54,316 nucleotides of DNA from Methylomicrobium sp. (GCA_018333785.1 JAGXSU010000132.1:1-54316), one strand, 5' to 3'. Positions 34,985-44,594 are shown, counted from the first letter of the stretch. Made by a program: numbers and translations. The notes: a model not told the origin generated them from the letters alone.

Positions 34985-35710
34985 TTAAAGTCGTTCAATT
35001 GCAAACTCGCCCTCGCGCCAGACCAAAATATCCGCATAATCTTTTTTCCAATCGGCCAATACGAACCGTTGAGCGGATTGCCCGTCAATCTGAAGATCAT
35101 GAACGGCCGGTCGGTGAGTATGTCCGTGAATCAGCCGAAAAACCTTGTGTTGACGCATGGTATCGACAACGGTCATCGGGTTGACGTCCATGATTTCCTG
35201 GGACTTTTTGCGTTTGTGAAAATGACTTCTAATGCGATACCAACGCGCGGCTAAAAGCCGAATCAACAACGGTTTGGATAAAACGTTTTGTTGCCATTCG
35301 TGGGTGTGCGATTTCATGCGGAATTGCTGGTACGCTTCATCGTCAGAGCAGAGCAGATCGCCATGCATCAGCAAAGTGGGAGTGCCTTGCAGGTCGATGA
35401 CGGTGTAATCAGGTAACAAATTCACGCCGGTTTCACTGCAAAATCTGTTGCCTAACAGAAAGTCACGGTTGCCTTGTTGTAAAAAAATTGCGACGCCGGA
35501 CTCGGTTAACGCGCGTAATTTGTTTTTGATGGCGTTAATAGGAGGAGATCGGTCATCATCGCCAATCCAGACGTCAAAAAGATCGCCCAAGATATAAAGT
35601 GATTGGCAGCCAACCGCTCTATTTTCAAGAAAATCAAGAAATCGTCTGGTAATGGCAGGTTTTTCCAGTGCGATATGGAGGTCTGAAATAAAAATAATTT
35701 CTGGGTTCAA
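34985..35710 (-). CDS. lpxH: UDP-2,3-diacylglucosamine diphosphatase
   Basis: 241-residue metallophosphoesterase that cleaves UDP-2,3-diacylglucosamine to lipid X and UMP, the fourth step of lipid A synthesis, at the inner face of the cytoplasmic membrane. All metal motifs of the family are present: SDLHI (about 9-13), GDLFDVWIGDD (about 42-52), GNRDFLLG (about 80-87), MHGD (about 114) and GHTHRP (about 197-202). The Arg-rich helical insert (ARWYRIRSHFHKRKK) fits LpxH, which clamps the lipid substrate. Length is normal. It stands apart from other lipid A genes in the window. Confidence 0.93.
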   Translation of the reverse strand: MNPEIIFISDLHIALEKPAITRRFLDFLENRAVGCQSLYILGDLFDVWIGDDDRSPPINAIKNKLRALTESGVAIFLQQGNRDFLLGNRFCSETGVNLLPDYTVIDLQGTPTLLMHGDLLCSDDEAYQQFRMKSHTHEWQQNVLSKPLLIRLLAARWYRIRSHFHKRKKSQEIMDVNPMTVVDTMRQHKVFRLIHGHTHRPAVHDLQIDGQSAQRFVLADWKKDYADILVWREGEFAIERL

Positions 35711-36236
35711 AATGCTGGGGTCCGTTTGAATTCTGGCTGATGAAGAGGGTCAAGATTTAACCTGATTATCAAAAGGCTAAAATTAACAGAGGATTTCCGG
35801 ATTCATTGCTAGCCATAATAACGGGCAAGGAATTAAGGAAGCAAGATTTTACAGGTAAGTAAGGTGTTTGAACCAGGCGCTGAGCCAATACAGCAATTTT
35901 CATTTTGATTACAAAAAAGGCTAGGTGTAAGCTTTGCGGGGATGTCGGCAGCAGGGATGCTGCCGTCAAACCCCTACGGACGAGTCTCCGGCGTTCCTCG
36001 CAAGGCTTACACCAACCCTCAAAGTCCTACTAAAAGATCAAACTGGGAATTAGTGAAGCAAACCCGATCATAGACGCTCGATTTTTTGCCTTTTGATGAT
36101 CTAAAATCGCTGGCGTCAGACTGGAAATACAATTATGGTAAACTCCTTGAACTATCAATTTACTGGTCGGGCTATTCGGCACAATCAGCCATAATAAATT
36201 GATTTGAAAGTTACAATAATAAAATTGGAGGATGGT
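35711..36236. other. Intergenic region with R2 repeat
   Basis: About 525 bp between divergent genes lpxH and the cytochrome c peroxidase. It contains the hairpin repeat at 35925-36055. An open frame at 35769-35969 on the minus strand runs into the repeat and has no ribosome-binding site; I do not treat it as a gene. Confidence 0.5.
35925..36055 (+). repeat. Intergenic hairpin repeat, family R2, copy 2
   Basis: The right part (35973-36055) matches 19772-19848. Here the left part is also present and forms a long imperfect stem: 35925-35940 (GTGTAAGCTTTGCGGG) pairs with 35996-36012. Between the arms is a 7-bp hairpin GGCAGCA/TGCTGCC with loop GGGA. The shape is MITE- or REP-like. No flanking target duplication was recognised. 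Confidence 0.7.
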
Positions 36237-37241
36237 ATGTTAAAAATGCGAATTCTGGTCACCGCATTAGCGTTGGCTGGATCTTTTTCTGCGGTTCATG
36301 CTGCAGGATCCTTACCCAAAACTGCGCCTGCACCTGCAGATAATCCCACTACACAAGAAAAAGTGGTGTTGGGCCAGATGCTTTATCATGATCCACGTTT
36401 GTCTTCGACAGGCACTGTTTCTTGTGCGTCTTGCCACAACACCATGTTAGGCGGAGAAGATAATCGACCCAACTCAATGGGTGTTAACGGCCAAACCGGT
36501 GGACGCAGTGCGCCAACGGTATGGAATTCTGCTTTCAATCAAGTACAGTTCTGGGACGGCAGGGCGGCAAGCCTTGAAGAACAGGCCGCGGGTCCCGTGA
36601 CTAATCCCATTGAAATGGGCATGAAAAGCTGGGACGATGTGGTTGAACGTTTAAAAACAATCGAAGGCTATCAGGACGCTTTTGAAAAAGCTTTCGGCAA
36701 GGATTCCATTTCAAAAGACAATGCAACCAAAGCGATTGCCGCTTATGAGCGCACATTGATAACACCCAACAGTCCTTTCGATAATTATGTGGATGGCGAT
36801 AAAGACGCTTTAACAGCACAACAAGTGCGCGGCATGAAAAAAGCCGTTGAGTTGGGTTGCACGGGTTGTCACAGTGGTCCTGCATTTAACGGCGCGGGAA
36901 CCTTCCAAAAGTTTCCTGTCAACAGCAACGGCTATTTTGAGGCTCAATACCACTTCAAAAAAGACAAAGGCTTAGCTGAAGTGACTAAAAAATCCGAAGA
37001 TGAGCACATGTGGAAGGTACCGACTTTACGCAATATTGCACTGACCGCGCCTTACATGCACAACGGTTCGGTTGCGACATTAGAGGAGGCTGTTAAGTTG
37101 ATGGGTAAACTGCAACTGGGTCAAGATCTGGCTAAGGACGATATTGCCGATATCGTCGCGTTTTTGAATGGATTGACCGGTGAGTTTCCTAAGCAAGCTA
37201 TGCCCGCTTTACCAGGAACCCCTGGCCGAGCTTTTAAATGA
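36237..37241 (+). CDS. Di-haem cytochrome c peroxidase (CcpA/MauG family)
   Basis: 334-residue periplasmic protein with a signal peptide (MLKMRILVTALALAGSF...). Two haem-binding motifs, CASCH (about 60-64) and CTGCH (about 214-218), mark the N- and C-terminal cytochrome domains, and YMHNGSV supplies the Met ligand of the electron-transferring haem, as in peroxidases rather than MauG (which has Tyr there). It should reduce H2O2 with electrons from a small cytochrome or cupredoxin. The frame can open at a TTG (36204), but the ATG at 36237 has a GGAGGA site just upstream. It lies on the other side of lpxH from xoxF; a link to methanol oxidation is speculative. Confidence 0.88.
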   Translation: MLKMRILVTALALAGSFSAVHAAGSLPKTAPAPADNPTTQEKVVLGQMLYHDPRLSSTGTVSCASCHNTMLGGEDNRPNSMGVNGQTGGRSAPTVWNSAFNQVQFWDGRAASLEEQAAGPVTNPIEMGMKSWDDVVERLKTIEGYQDAFEKAFGKDSISKDNATKAIAAYERTLITPNSPFDNYVDGDKDALTAQQVRGMKKAVELGCTGCHSGPAFNGAGTFQKFPVNSNGYFEAQYHFKKDKGLAEVTKKSEDEHMWKVPTLRNIALTAPYMHNGSVATLEEAVKLMGKLQLGQDLAKDDIADIVAFLNGLTGEFPKQAMPALPGTPGRAFK

Positions 37242-37361
37242 GTGTTTTTGTAAACCCTGTAATGGTTTAACTAGGCAACAAAACCAAAGTGATACTCTAG
37301 GGTGAAGGCTGGTTAAACTGCGCAGAACTTAACCCCTTCCAAGCTAGAGCATTACAGGTAC

Positions 37362-38678
37362 TCATTGTCTTGAATGAAGAAATCCCCCTGTTGTTGATTT
37401 AACGTCAACAGCTGGGGGCACTTTTTTATCGTCTTGATAGAGCGGCAGTTGTTCAATGCGCAGGTCTATTTCTTTCAGCATATTCTGGTATTCGCTGCTG
37501 TAAACATTCGCGAAACGCCTTTTAAACTGTTTGTTATCAAGTCCTTCCGGCAAGTCCAGGACATTAGGCATAAAAGCAGTGTAGTCCTTGATTTCCGCCA
37601 TTTTTAACTGGAGTCTGCGGGCGCTCTCCGGAGAGGCGGTTGCCATCTTGCCAAACCGCATTCCTGCTCTGTCTCCGGCAATATCAATAAAACTGAAGCC
37701 GCTGCCGCTGACCGAATCGCTGAGTTCTTTTTCCAGGCCTATCATATTGGCTAAGTGCCCGCCCCCGGTTGAAGTGAGCATGGCTGAGGCGATAAAGTGT
37801 TTGGCCATGTCGATTCGTTTATACAGGAAAACGGGAAAATAGCGGTGGGGCTTGGCCGTTACATTGTCAGGGAGATAAGGCAGGATTTCATCTTTGTTGA
37901 CGTAGCTGTTGATCGTAAAAATAACGATACGATTTTCCTTGATCGCTGTTTTTAGCGAGGAACGCCTATGCGCAATCGCAAAAAGAGGTTGAATCAATTC
38001 CGCCATCGAAAGGCGCCATTCCGGGTCATGCTGATTGATGATAGCCGTCAGTTTTTGCTGATAAAAAATCATCGCTTGCCGGTCATTAGCCTGGTTGAGC
38101 AAATCCGCCGTGTTTTCGGCAAACATGGGATCGGTAAGATACGTAAGGGATAGTTTTTCGGCGCTTATGTCCAGGTCAACAATCTGTTCGGTCAAAAAAA
38201 TGTAATGTTGCTTTAGATTTGCGTACTTTATTGTTTTTTTAAGTAAAAATTCAGCGACATCATCGTTCAGCTGCAAATTGCCAACGCTGACATTATTAAT
38301 GTGTGAGCTACCGTTTTGTTTGACCAGGCTGAATTGCAGATTCAGATAATGGCCAAATGAATTTTTTGGCAGTTTAAGAGCGATAGAAAAGCGCAGGGAG
38401 TTATCATCCAGCGTGACATTGGATGAGCTGGGCAGATAGTTGTTGAGCAGATAGTTCACTGCTATGTTGATGTCTCGGTTATTCAAATCTATTGTTTTTA
38501 AATTATCCCGGATCGGATTCCCCTCAAAAATAGTTTTCGCGCGTTCAATATCCTCGTAAGTAGGCTCCCAGTCGGTTTTTATGGAAGGCTGTTGTTCAAC
38601 TGCAAAAAATAATGTCAGGGCCAATAACGCTGGAGGTCCTATAAGCAGTGCAAAGATAAAACGAACAAATAACAGCAT
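37362..38678 (-). CDS. Membrane-anchored protein of unknown function
   Basis: 438 residues, family not recognised. One membrane segment at the N terminus (MLLFVRFIFALLIGPPALL..., about 1-28) is followed by a soluble part, probably periplasmic. The first half appears beta-rich (SSNVTLDDNSLRFSIALKLP and similar); the second holds the stretch TSTGGGHLANMIGLEKEL and SFIDIAGDRAGMRFGKMA, which looks conserved and helical. The start is 5 bp after the ppx stop on the same strand, so it is most likely expressed with ppx. I see no catalytic motif that I can name. Confidence 0.7.
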   Translation of the reverse strand: MLLFVRFIFALLIGPPALLALTLFFAVEQQPSIKTDWEPTYEDIERAKTIFEGNPIRDNLKTIDLNNRDINIAVNYLLNNYLPSSSNVTLDDNSLRFSIALKLPKNSFGHYLNLQFSLVKQNGSSHINNVSVGNLQLNDDVAEFLLKKTIKYANLKQHYIFLTEQIVDLDISAEKLSLTYLTDPMFAENTADLLNQANDRQAMIFYQQKLTAIINQHDPEWRLSMAELIQPLFAIAHRRSSLKTAIKENRIVIFTINSYVNKDEILPYLPDNVTAKPHRYFPVFLYKRIDMAKHFIASAMLTSTGGGHLANMIGLEKELSDSVSGSGFSFIDIAGDRAGMRFGKMATASPESARRLQLKMAEIKDYTAFMPNVLDLPEGLDNKQFKRRFANVYSSEYQNMLKEIDLRIEQLPLYQDDKKVPPAVDVKSTTGGFLHSRQ

Positions 38679-38683
38679 TTGAC

Positions 38684-40195
38684 CTATTCAAATTCCAGTT
38701 TAAATCCGGCCTCTTTAAGATGTTCAGCCTCTTTTTTAAGATCCGCAAAAGTCAGAGGCGATTGATTTAGGCAATTTTCCTGAAATTGAAGTCTGATTTT
38801 GTTTTTGTTAAAGCTGATTTTAAAATCCGGTAACGGTTTGTCCTCTCTGCTTCTGTGCAGCAAAACGGCCAAGCGAAGTAATATCGTCATGCGAGGAGCA
38901 TTGTCTTTCCAGGGGTCTTGTAACTTGTTGAAGTTTTTAAGTGAAATTTTTCGCCGGTGAAACTTGATCAGTAATGACAGAATAAATTGGTCGTGCCTTG
39001 AAAATCCGGCTAAGTCCGCGTTTTCAACAATGTAGGCGCCGTGTTTGTGATATTGGCTATGTGCAATGTCATGGCCAATTTCGTATAAGTCGGCTGCCCA
39101 GTTCAGGTAGTTCAACGTGTTTTCAATTTGATCTTCGGGGCTGAACGCATCCAGTTGCTGGAGCATGAAATGTAATGTTTCCTTGATTCTGGCTGAATGG
39201 GCTTTATCGGTATGGAAGCGCTCGCTTAACAACTGCACGGTCTCAGATCGGATATCCTGGTTATAGATGCGGCCTAAAAGATCGTGAATCAGGCCTTCTC
39301 GCAGAGCGCCGTCGGAGACAGTCATCTGCTCGATGCCAAGTGTTTTGAAGGTTGCGTAAATAATTGCAAGACCTCCCGGGAAAATAGGAAGTCGCTCTGA
39401 ATCCAGGTCAGGAAGATTAAGCGTGCTGATATGTGAGCAAAGCGTGAGATGGTTGACCAGTTTTTCCAGGCCATCCCGCGTTATCGCATTATGGCTCCAT
39501 CCGGTTGCTTCCAGAACGCCTTGTATGGATCTTAAACTACCCGATGCGCCTATGGCTTCATCCCAATTACTACAGCTGAATTTCTTTTTATGCGGTTCGA
39601 GTTTTTGTTCGGCAAACAGCGTGGCTTGCCTGAATGCTTTTGCCGATAGTTTGCCGTCCTTAAAAAAAAGATTGCTGACTGAAACGCAGCCCATGTTAAG
39701 GCTTTCTTTAGTCAGCGGGGTGTCATTCGTGCCGATGATGTATTCAGTGCTGCCTCCGCCAATGTCCATGACAAAGCGTTTATTGGCGCTGCTGCTCAAG
39801 CTGTGGGCAACACCCTGATAAATCAAGCGGGCTTCTTCTATCCCGGAGATGATGTGAATAGGATGACCCAGAGTCCGCTCGGCTTTGGCAATAAATTGCT
39901 GGGCATTAGTCGCCGTGCGCAAAGTGTTGGTTCCCACGATACTGACGCTGCCCGGCGGGAAATTTTGAATGCGTTGTGCAAATCGTTCCAGGCAAGCCAG
40001 TGCTCTTCGCTGAGTTGCCAAATCAAGATGATTTTTTTTATCCAGGCCCGAGGCCAGTCTGACCATTTCTTTCAGGCGGTCCAGGGTATGCAGTTTTCCG
40101 TCCTTTAGTCTGCATACGATCATGTGAAAGCTATTGGAGCCAAGATCAACAGCGGCAACAACTTCTGGGACTTCTTTAGTCACGTTGGTTTCCAT
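38684..40195 (-). CDS. ppx: Exopolyphosphatase (Ppx/GppA family)
   Basis: 503-residue enzyme of the ASKHA superfamily that releases phosphate from the ends of polyphosphate, or hydrolyses pppGpp. The phosphate-1 motif AAVDLGSNSFHMIVCR opens the protein, followed by VGTNTLRTATN, GIEEARLIYQGV and the second phosphate loop DIGGGSTEYIIG. The C-terminal half contains an HD-like helical domain (about 310-500), as in the long E. coli-type Ppx. The frame extends to a TTG at 40234; the ATG at 40195 is preferred, with an AGG a few bases upstream. Ppx and GppA cannot be told apart by eye; length favours Ppx. Confidence 0.88.
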   Translation of the reverse strand: METNVTKEVPEVVAAVDLGSNSFHMIVCRLKDGKLHTLDRLKEMVRLASGLDKKNHLDLATQRRALACLERFAQRIQNFPPGSVSIVGTNTLRTATNAQQFIAKAERTLGHPIHIISGIEEARLIYQGVAHSLSSSANKRFVMDIGGGSTEYIIGTNDTPLTKESLNMGCVSVSNLFFKDGKLSAKAFRQATLFAEQKLEPHKKKFSCSNWDEAIGASGSLRSIQGVLEATGWSHNAITRDGLEKLVNHLTLCSHISTLNLPDLDSERLPIFPGGLAIIYATFKTLGIEQMTVSDGALREGLIHDLLGRIYNQDIRSETVQLLSERFHTDKAHSARIKETLHFMLQQLDAFSPEDQIENTLNYLNWAADLYEIGHDIAHSQYHKHGAYIVENADLAGFSRHDQFILSLLIKFHRRKISLKNFNKLQDPWKDNAPRMTILLRLAVLLHRSREDKPLPDFKISFNKNKIRLQFQENCLNQSPLTFADLKKEAEHLKEAGFKLEFE

Positions 40196-40347
40196 TTTTT
40201 GCCTACGGTGCGAAACAATTTCTGATAATATCAAAGGGTTTTTTGAGGCCTTTTTTGCCGTCCCTGATTTAACGGGTAGACAGTATAATTGAGGGCGAGT
40301 CTTTAATTTAACTCATTTAAAGATATCCGTTAAGTGAATGTTCCTGA

Positions 40348-41274
40348 ATGAAAGCATTATCAATACGAAAATTAACAAAAAAATATAACAATGGATTCGA
40401 GGCTTTAAAAGGCATTGATCTGGATGTTGACTCGGGTGATTTTTTTGCTTTGCTCGGCCCTAACGGTGCCGGAAAATCAACCACGATAGGCATAATCAGC
40501 TCTTTGGTCAATGCCACCAGTGGGACAGTCACAATTTTCGGGCATGATTTGCATAAAGACCGGGAGCGTGCAAAAACATGCATTGGGCTGGTGCCTCAGG
40601 AAATAAATTTCAATCAGTTTGAAACCGTCAAGCATATCGTCCAAATACAGGCCGGATATTACGGGATTGGTCAGAAAGAAGCCAGGCAAAGGACCGAACG
40701 CTGCCTGAAGCAAATGGATTTGTGGACTCAGCGTGATACGGTCTCCCGACGCTTGTCCGGTGGCATGAAGCGGCGCGTGATGATCGCAAGAGCGATGGTG
40801 CATTCACCCAAGCTGCTCATCCTTGATGAACCGACCGCCGGAGTGGATATCGAGATTCGCCGTTCCATGTGGGAATTGATGGAAGAGGTCAACAAGCAAG
40901 GCACCACGATCATCTTGACCACGCACTATCTCGAAGAGGCCGAGAGTCTTTGCCGCAATATCGCCATCATTAACAACGGCCAGATTGTCGAGCATTCGGA
41001 TATGGCTTCATTGTTGAATCGTCTTAACATGGATCATTTTGTCCTGGATTTGGCTGCGCCTGTTAAGGCTGCGCCGCATTGCCAGGGGTATCAGATTGAC
41101 ATGATTTCCGAGCGTTCGCTCAGTGTGGGCGTCCCTAAAGAGCAGGGGCTTAACAGGCTCTTTGAGATGTTAACTGCCCACGATATAAAGGTTATCAGTC
41201 TCAAGAATAAATCCAACCGCCTGGAGCAAATGTTTATGGATCTGGTCGGCTCATCGGCGGAGCAGGGCTTATGA
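40348..41274 (+). CDS. ABC exporter ATP-binding protein (YadG-like)
   Basis: 308-residue ABC ATPase. Walker A GPNGAGKSTT (about 37-46), Q-loop, signature LSGGMKRRV (about 135-143), Walker B LLILDEPTAGVD and the H-loop in TTHYLEEAESL are all intact. The C-terminal 80 residues form an extra domain common in ABC-2 drug or lipid exporters. It overlaps the permease gene by 4 bp, so the pair forms one exporter. Similarity by eye is best to E. coli YadG. The substrate is unknown. Confidence 0.9.
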   Translation: MKALSIRKLTKKYNNGFEALKGIDLDVDSGDFFALLGPNGAGKSTTIGIISSLVNATSGTVTIFGHDLHKDRERAKTCIGLVPQEINFNQFETVKHIVQIQAGYYGIGQKEARQRTERCLKQMDLWTQRDTVSRRLSGGMKRRVMIARAMVHSPKLLILDEPTAGVDIEIRRSMWELMEEVNKQGTTIILTTHYLEEAESLCRNIAIINNGQIVEHSDMASLLNRLNMDHFVLDLAAPVKAAPHCQGYQIDMISERSLSVGVPKEQGLNRLFEMLTAHDIKVISLKNKSNRLEQMFMDLVGSSAEQGL

Positions 41275-42035
41275 ATAATTCAATCGCATTTTGGACCATC
41301 GTTACCAAAGAAGTGAGAAGATTCACACGGATCTGGCCGCAGACGATTTTGCCTCCGGCGATTACGACATCGCTCTATTTTTTAATTTTTGGCAAGTTGA
41401 TCGGTGATCGTATCGGCCCTATTGGCGGAGTGGGTTATATCGATTACATCGTTCCCGGTGTCATTTTGATGTCGGTGATCAGTCATGCCTATGCCAATGT
41501 CGTATCTTCATTTTATTCGACAAAGTTTCAACGGAATATCGAAGAGTTGCTGGTTTCGCCGGTACCCAATTGGGTGATTCTGGCCGGTTATGTTTCCGGA
41601 GGCGTGGTGCGCGGCATCATGGTCGGTGGGGTGGTTACCGTTATCTCTTTAATGTTTGCAGACATCTCCATCGCCCATTTTGGGATTTCTGCCGTTGTTT
41701 TTATTTTAACGGCGACCTTGTTTTCGTTGGCCGGCTTTATCAATGCTGTTTTTGCTGACAGTTTTGATGATATCGCCATCATTCCCAGTTTTGTCTTGAC
41801 CCCGTTAAGTTATCTGGGCGGCGTGTTTTACTCGGTAGCTATGCTGCCCGAAATATGGCAAAAGATTTCATTAGTCAATCCCATTCTGTACATGATCAAC
41901 GCATTTCGCTACGGATTGATTGGCGTTACCGATGTCGATATCAAATTCGCATTCATCATTACCGGTTGCTTTATAGTCGTGTTGTCATTGTTCAGCTTGT
42001 ATTTGTTGAAAAAAGGCATCGGCATAAAGACGTAA
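41271..42035 (+). CDS. ABC-2 type exporter permease (YadH-like)
   Basis: 254-residue inner-membrane permease with about six membrane segments. The family pattern is visible: TKEVRRFTRIWPQTILPPAIT at the start, VPGVILMSVI, the ELLVSPVPNW coupling segment and the LGGVFYSVAMLPEIWQ loop. It pairs with the ATP-binding protein encoded just upstream. The genes resemble E. coli yadG-yadH. The substrate is unknown. Confidence 0.88.
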   Translation: MNNSIAFWTIVTKEVRRFTRIWPQTILPPAITTSLYFLIFGKLIGDRIGPIGGVGYIDYIVPGVILMSVISHAYANVVSSFYSTKFQRNIEELLVSPVPNWVILAGYVSGGVVRGIMVGGVVTVISLMFADISIAHFGISAVVFILTATLFSLAGFINAVFADSFDDIAIIPSFVLTPLSYLGGVFYSVAMLPEIWQKISLVNPILYMINAFRYGLIGVTDVDIKFAFIITGCFIVVLSLFSLYLLKKGIGIKT

Positions 42036-42140
42036 TGAAGGGAGCTTCGCGGCGCCGGGCATTCCTGTAAAACTAATGCGCCTATTTCAACATCAAACCT
42101 GAGGTCTCTGGGCCATTTAATCCGATTTGAATAAATAGTT

Positions 42141-42168
42141 TTGCAAAAACAAGGTATAAACCTATAAT
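42141..42168 (+). promoter_or_regulatory. rpsF: Promoter of the rpsF operon
   Basis: TTGCAA (42141-42146) and a perfect TATAAT (42163-42168) are 16 bp apart. This gives a leader of about 80 bases before the rpsF ATG. It is the best sigma-70 promoter seen in the window, as expected for ribosomal protein genes. Confidence 0.6.
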
Positions 42169-42202
42169 GCAGAGTTTTTTGGGGTTCCATACCCTGATCC
42201 TT

Positions 42203-42235
42203 GCTTTACCGTCTTCAAAGACAAAGACGGAAAGC
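42203..42235 (+). promoter_or_regulatory. Leader hairpin of rpsF, possible S6:S18 autoregulatory site
   Basis: GCTTT-A-CCGTCTT (42203-42215) pairs with AAGACGG-AAAGC (42224-42235), leaving a bulged A and an 8-base loop. It stands 20 bp before the AAGGAG of rpsF. Many bacteria have an S6:S18-binding leader with a CCG element in front of rpsF; whether this hairpin is that motif cannot be decided by eye. Confidence 0.4.
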
Positions 42236-42257
42236 TAATAACCCGTAAGGAGCAATC

Positions 42258-42701
42258 ATGCGACATTATGAAATTGTCTTATTAATACACCCTGATCAAA
42301 GTTCTCAGGTATCTGCAATGGTAGATCGCTATAAAGCGACTATTGAAGGCGCATCCGGAGCCATCCATAGACTGGAAGACTGGGGACGCAGGCATTTGGC
42401 GTATCCCATCAGCAAAGTCCATAAAGCACACTATGTTCTGATGAACGTTGAGTGTGATCGTGAAACGTTAATAGAACTGGAAAGCGCATTCCGTTTTAAT
42501 GATGCCATTTTACGGAGTATGACTTTATTGCAAAAGGGCCCTGTCACAGAGCCTTCAATTATCGCTACATCGGGCAATGATGAAAACAGAGCGCCTGCAC
42601 CTAAGGCCAAAATAGCTGACGATATCGATGAGGACGAAGAGGTTGATCTTGACGTCGTTGTTGATGAGCCAGAAGAATTCAGCGAAGAAACTCCCGAATA
42701 A
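42258..42701 (+). CDS. rpsF: 30S ribosomal protein S6
   Basis: 147-residue S6, which binds the central domain of 16S rRNA as a dimer with S18. It starts [15 protein letters not shown] and shows the family motifs [14 protein letters not shown] and [12 protein letters not shown]. The core of about 100 residues is followed by a long acidic tail ([21 protein letters not shown]), longer than in many relatives; acidic S6 tails are glutamylated by RimK in E. coli. An AAGGAG site precedes the ATG. First gene of the operon with rpsR. Confidence 0.96.
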   Translation: MRHYEIVLLIHPDQSSQVSAMVDRYKATIEGASGAIHRLEDWGRRHLAYPISKVHKAHYVLMNVECDRETLIELESAFRFNDAILRSMTLLQKGPVTEPSIIATSGNDENRAPAPKAKIADDIDEDEEVDLDVVVDEPEEFSEETPE

Positions 42702-42733
42702 TCGATTACCAGTCAATAAACCAGAGGATTATC

Positions 42734-42961
42734 ATGGCACGTAACATGAGACGTAAAAAAAGCAGCCATTTCAATGTCGATGGCTCGAACCAAATCGACT
42801 ACAAAGATTTGGATACACTGAGAGAATACATTACTGAAACCGGAAAAATTGTACCTAGTCGTATTACCGGTATCAGCGCAAAACAGCAAAGACAATTGTC
42901 GACCGCCATAAAACGCGCTCGCTTTGCCGCTTTGTTGCCTTTTTGCGATGCACATAAATAA
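42734..42961 (+). CDS. rpsR: 30S ribosomal protein S18
   Basis: 75-residue S18, partner of S6 on the 30S platform. The core shows [26 protein letters not shown] and the basic [20 protein letters not shown] end. It follows rpsF by 32 bp with an AGAGGA site. E. coli has priB between the two genes; here it is absent, as in several other gammaproteobacteria such as Pseudomonas. Confidence 0.96.
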   Translation: MARNMRRKKSSHFNVDGSNQIDYKDLDTLREYITETGKIVPSRITGISAKQQRQLSTAIKRARFAALLPFCDAHK

Positions 42962-42982
42962 TTGAATTCGCCGGAGGATTAG

Positions 42983-43894
42983 GTGAAATTTTTAGCGGAA
43001 TTCATCATGCGGGGCCGAATGTCGGCCATGATGGTTGCATCAACGCTTGCTCTGATTTCTTTGATCCTGCCTCCGGTCAGTATTGTAAGTTCAGCCACGG
43101 TAGCGCTAGTCACCTTGAGGCGAGGCGCATACGAGGGGTTGTACGTACTGATAAGTTCCAGTGTTGCCGCAGCTTTGTTGGGTTTCCTCGTGCTGGGCGG
43201 TTACCAGTTTGCGCTGTTATATGGCCTGGTTTTGTGGATTCCTATCTGGCTTATCTCAATCGTTCTTCGGGAAGGCCGGCATCTGTCTTTGGCGGTAGAA
43301 ATAGCGGTGCTTTTGGGCGCTGCCGCTGTATTGTTATTTTATGGCGTTCAGGAAGACCCGGCCAGGCTATGGGAGTCGGTTTTGGTTCAGATAGCCAAGC
43401 CAATGATGGATGCAAATCCTGATGTTCCCATGGAAAATGTACAGCAATCGTTGAGTACATTTGCCCGGTTTATGACCGGCATCATTGCCGCCGGTGCGGT
43501 TTACGGGATGCTGTTTGGATTGTTCCTGGGCCGTTGGTGGCAAGCCACACTCTACAATCCGGGAGGATTTCGGCAGGAATTTTTGGCGTTAAGAACGCAT
43601 CCGCGATTAGCCATTGGTTCTGTTTTAATCGTATTGGTTGCCTGGTGGACCAGCGGAATTTTATCTGAAGCCGCCTGGAATGTGTCTATTTTGTTTTTTG
43701 TTCTGTATACCTTTATTGGCTCTGCAGTGCTGCATAACTTGCTGGCAAGAACAAAAATAAGCCACTTTTTAGTGCCCATGATGTACGTCACTTTACTGAT
43801 TATCCCCCATGTCATGTTGCCGGTAGCCGTCTTGGGTTTGCTGGATACATGGTTGAATTTACGTAATAAATTTTTAGTAATCGAGCCCAAATAG
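42983..43894 (+). CDS. DUF2232 inner-membrane protein
   Basis: 303-residue membrane protein with about eight hydrophobic segments and no soluble domain. Its position between rpsR and rplI, and the segment order, match the DUF2232 (YybS-like) proteins found there in Pseudomonas and relatives. A GTG start is used; GGAGG lies 5 bp before it. The function is unknown; the gene order suggests only co-expression with ribosomal proteins. Confidence 0.8.
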   Translation: MKFLAEFIMRGRMSAMMVASTLALISLILPPVSIVSSATVALVTLRRGAYEGLYVLISSSVAAALLGFLVLGGYQFALLYGLVLWIPIWLISIVLREGRHLSLAVEIAVLLGAAAVLLFYGVQEDPARLWESVLVQIAKPMMDANPDVPMENVQQSLSTFARFMTGIIAAGAVYGMLFGLFLGRWWQATLYNPGGFRQEFLALRTHPRLAIGSVLIVLVAWWTSGILSEAAWNVSILFFVLYTFIGSAVLHNLLARTKISHFLVPMMYVTLLIIPHVMLPVAVLGLLDTWLNLRNKFLVIEPK

Positions 43895-43937
43895 GGCATT
43901 ATATTTTCGGTCTATCCGAATTCAGAGGTATTTAAAG

Positions 43938-44384
43938 ATGGAAGTCATTCTTCTTGAGAAAGTGGCCAACCTGGGTAATCTGGGCGATAAAGTAACCATT
44001 AAATCCGGTTACGGACGTAATTATCTTGTGCCGACAGGCAAAGCAGTTCCTGCAACAGCGAAAAAAATCGCCGAGTTTGAAGCACGCCGCGCCGATTTGG
44101 AAAAAGCAGCGGCTGAGCGGATCAAAGCGGCTCAAGCAAGAGCGGAACAGCTTAACAGTCTGGAAGTCTCTATTGCCCATAAAGCCGGAGACGAAGGTAA
44201 GTTGTTCGGTTCTATCGGAACACAAAACATTGCTGAAGCACTGACCAGTGCCGGTGCAAAAGTTGAAAAGCATGAAGTCCGTTTACCCCAAGGCGTTATT
44301 CGCCATCTGGGTCAGTACAAAATTGATATCGATTTACACTCTGATGTGGTTGCAACCGTATCCGTTAATGTAGTCGCTGAGTAA
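43938..44384 (+). CDS. rplI: 50S ribosomal protein L9
   Basis: 148-residue L9, which binds 23S rRNA domain V and extends from the ribosome. The N-terminal domain is unmistakable: [19 protein letters not shown] and [14 protein letters not shown] long central helix with charged residues leads to the C-terminal domain ([28 protein letters not shown]). It ends the ribosomal operon; dnaB, which often follows rplI, is not next here. Confidence 0.97.
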   Translation: MEVILLEKVANLGNLGDKVTIKSGYGRNYLVPTGKAVPATAKKIAEFEARRADLEKAAAERIKAAQARAEQLNSLEVSIAHKAGDEGKLFGSIGTQNIAEALTSAGAKVEKHEVRLPQGVIRHLGQYKIDIDLHSDVVATVSVNVVAE

Positions 44385-44423
44385 TTTTTACCAAAGCACT
44401 CTCTCTTTTGGCAGGTTAAGAGT

Positions 44424-44455
44424 AACCCAACAGGTTCGTTCAGATCCGTTGGGTT
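44424..44455 (+). terminator. Hairpin terminator after rplI
   Basis: An 8-bp perfect stem (AACCCAAC with GTTGGGTT) closes a 16-base loop about 40 bp after the rplI stop. The following T content is modest, so confidence is moderate. Confidence 0.5.
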
Positions 44456-44594
44456 ATGCTTTAACAAGCCGGTTCAAAAGTTATCCCCACGCTGTTCAAC
44501 ATCTAATTTATCGCTCCTCTGCTTGTTAAATTATCAGTTGGTATCCGCTCTTGAGAAAGGTTAAGCTTACGCTGACTATTTTGGAAGTGTATTG

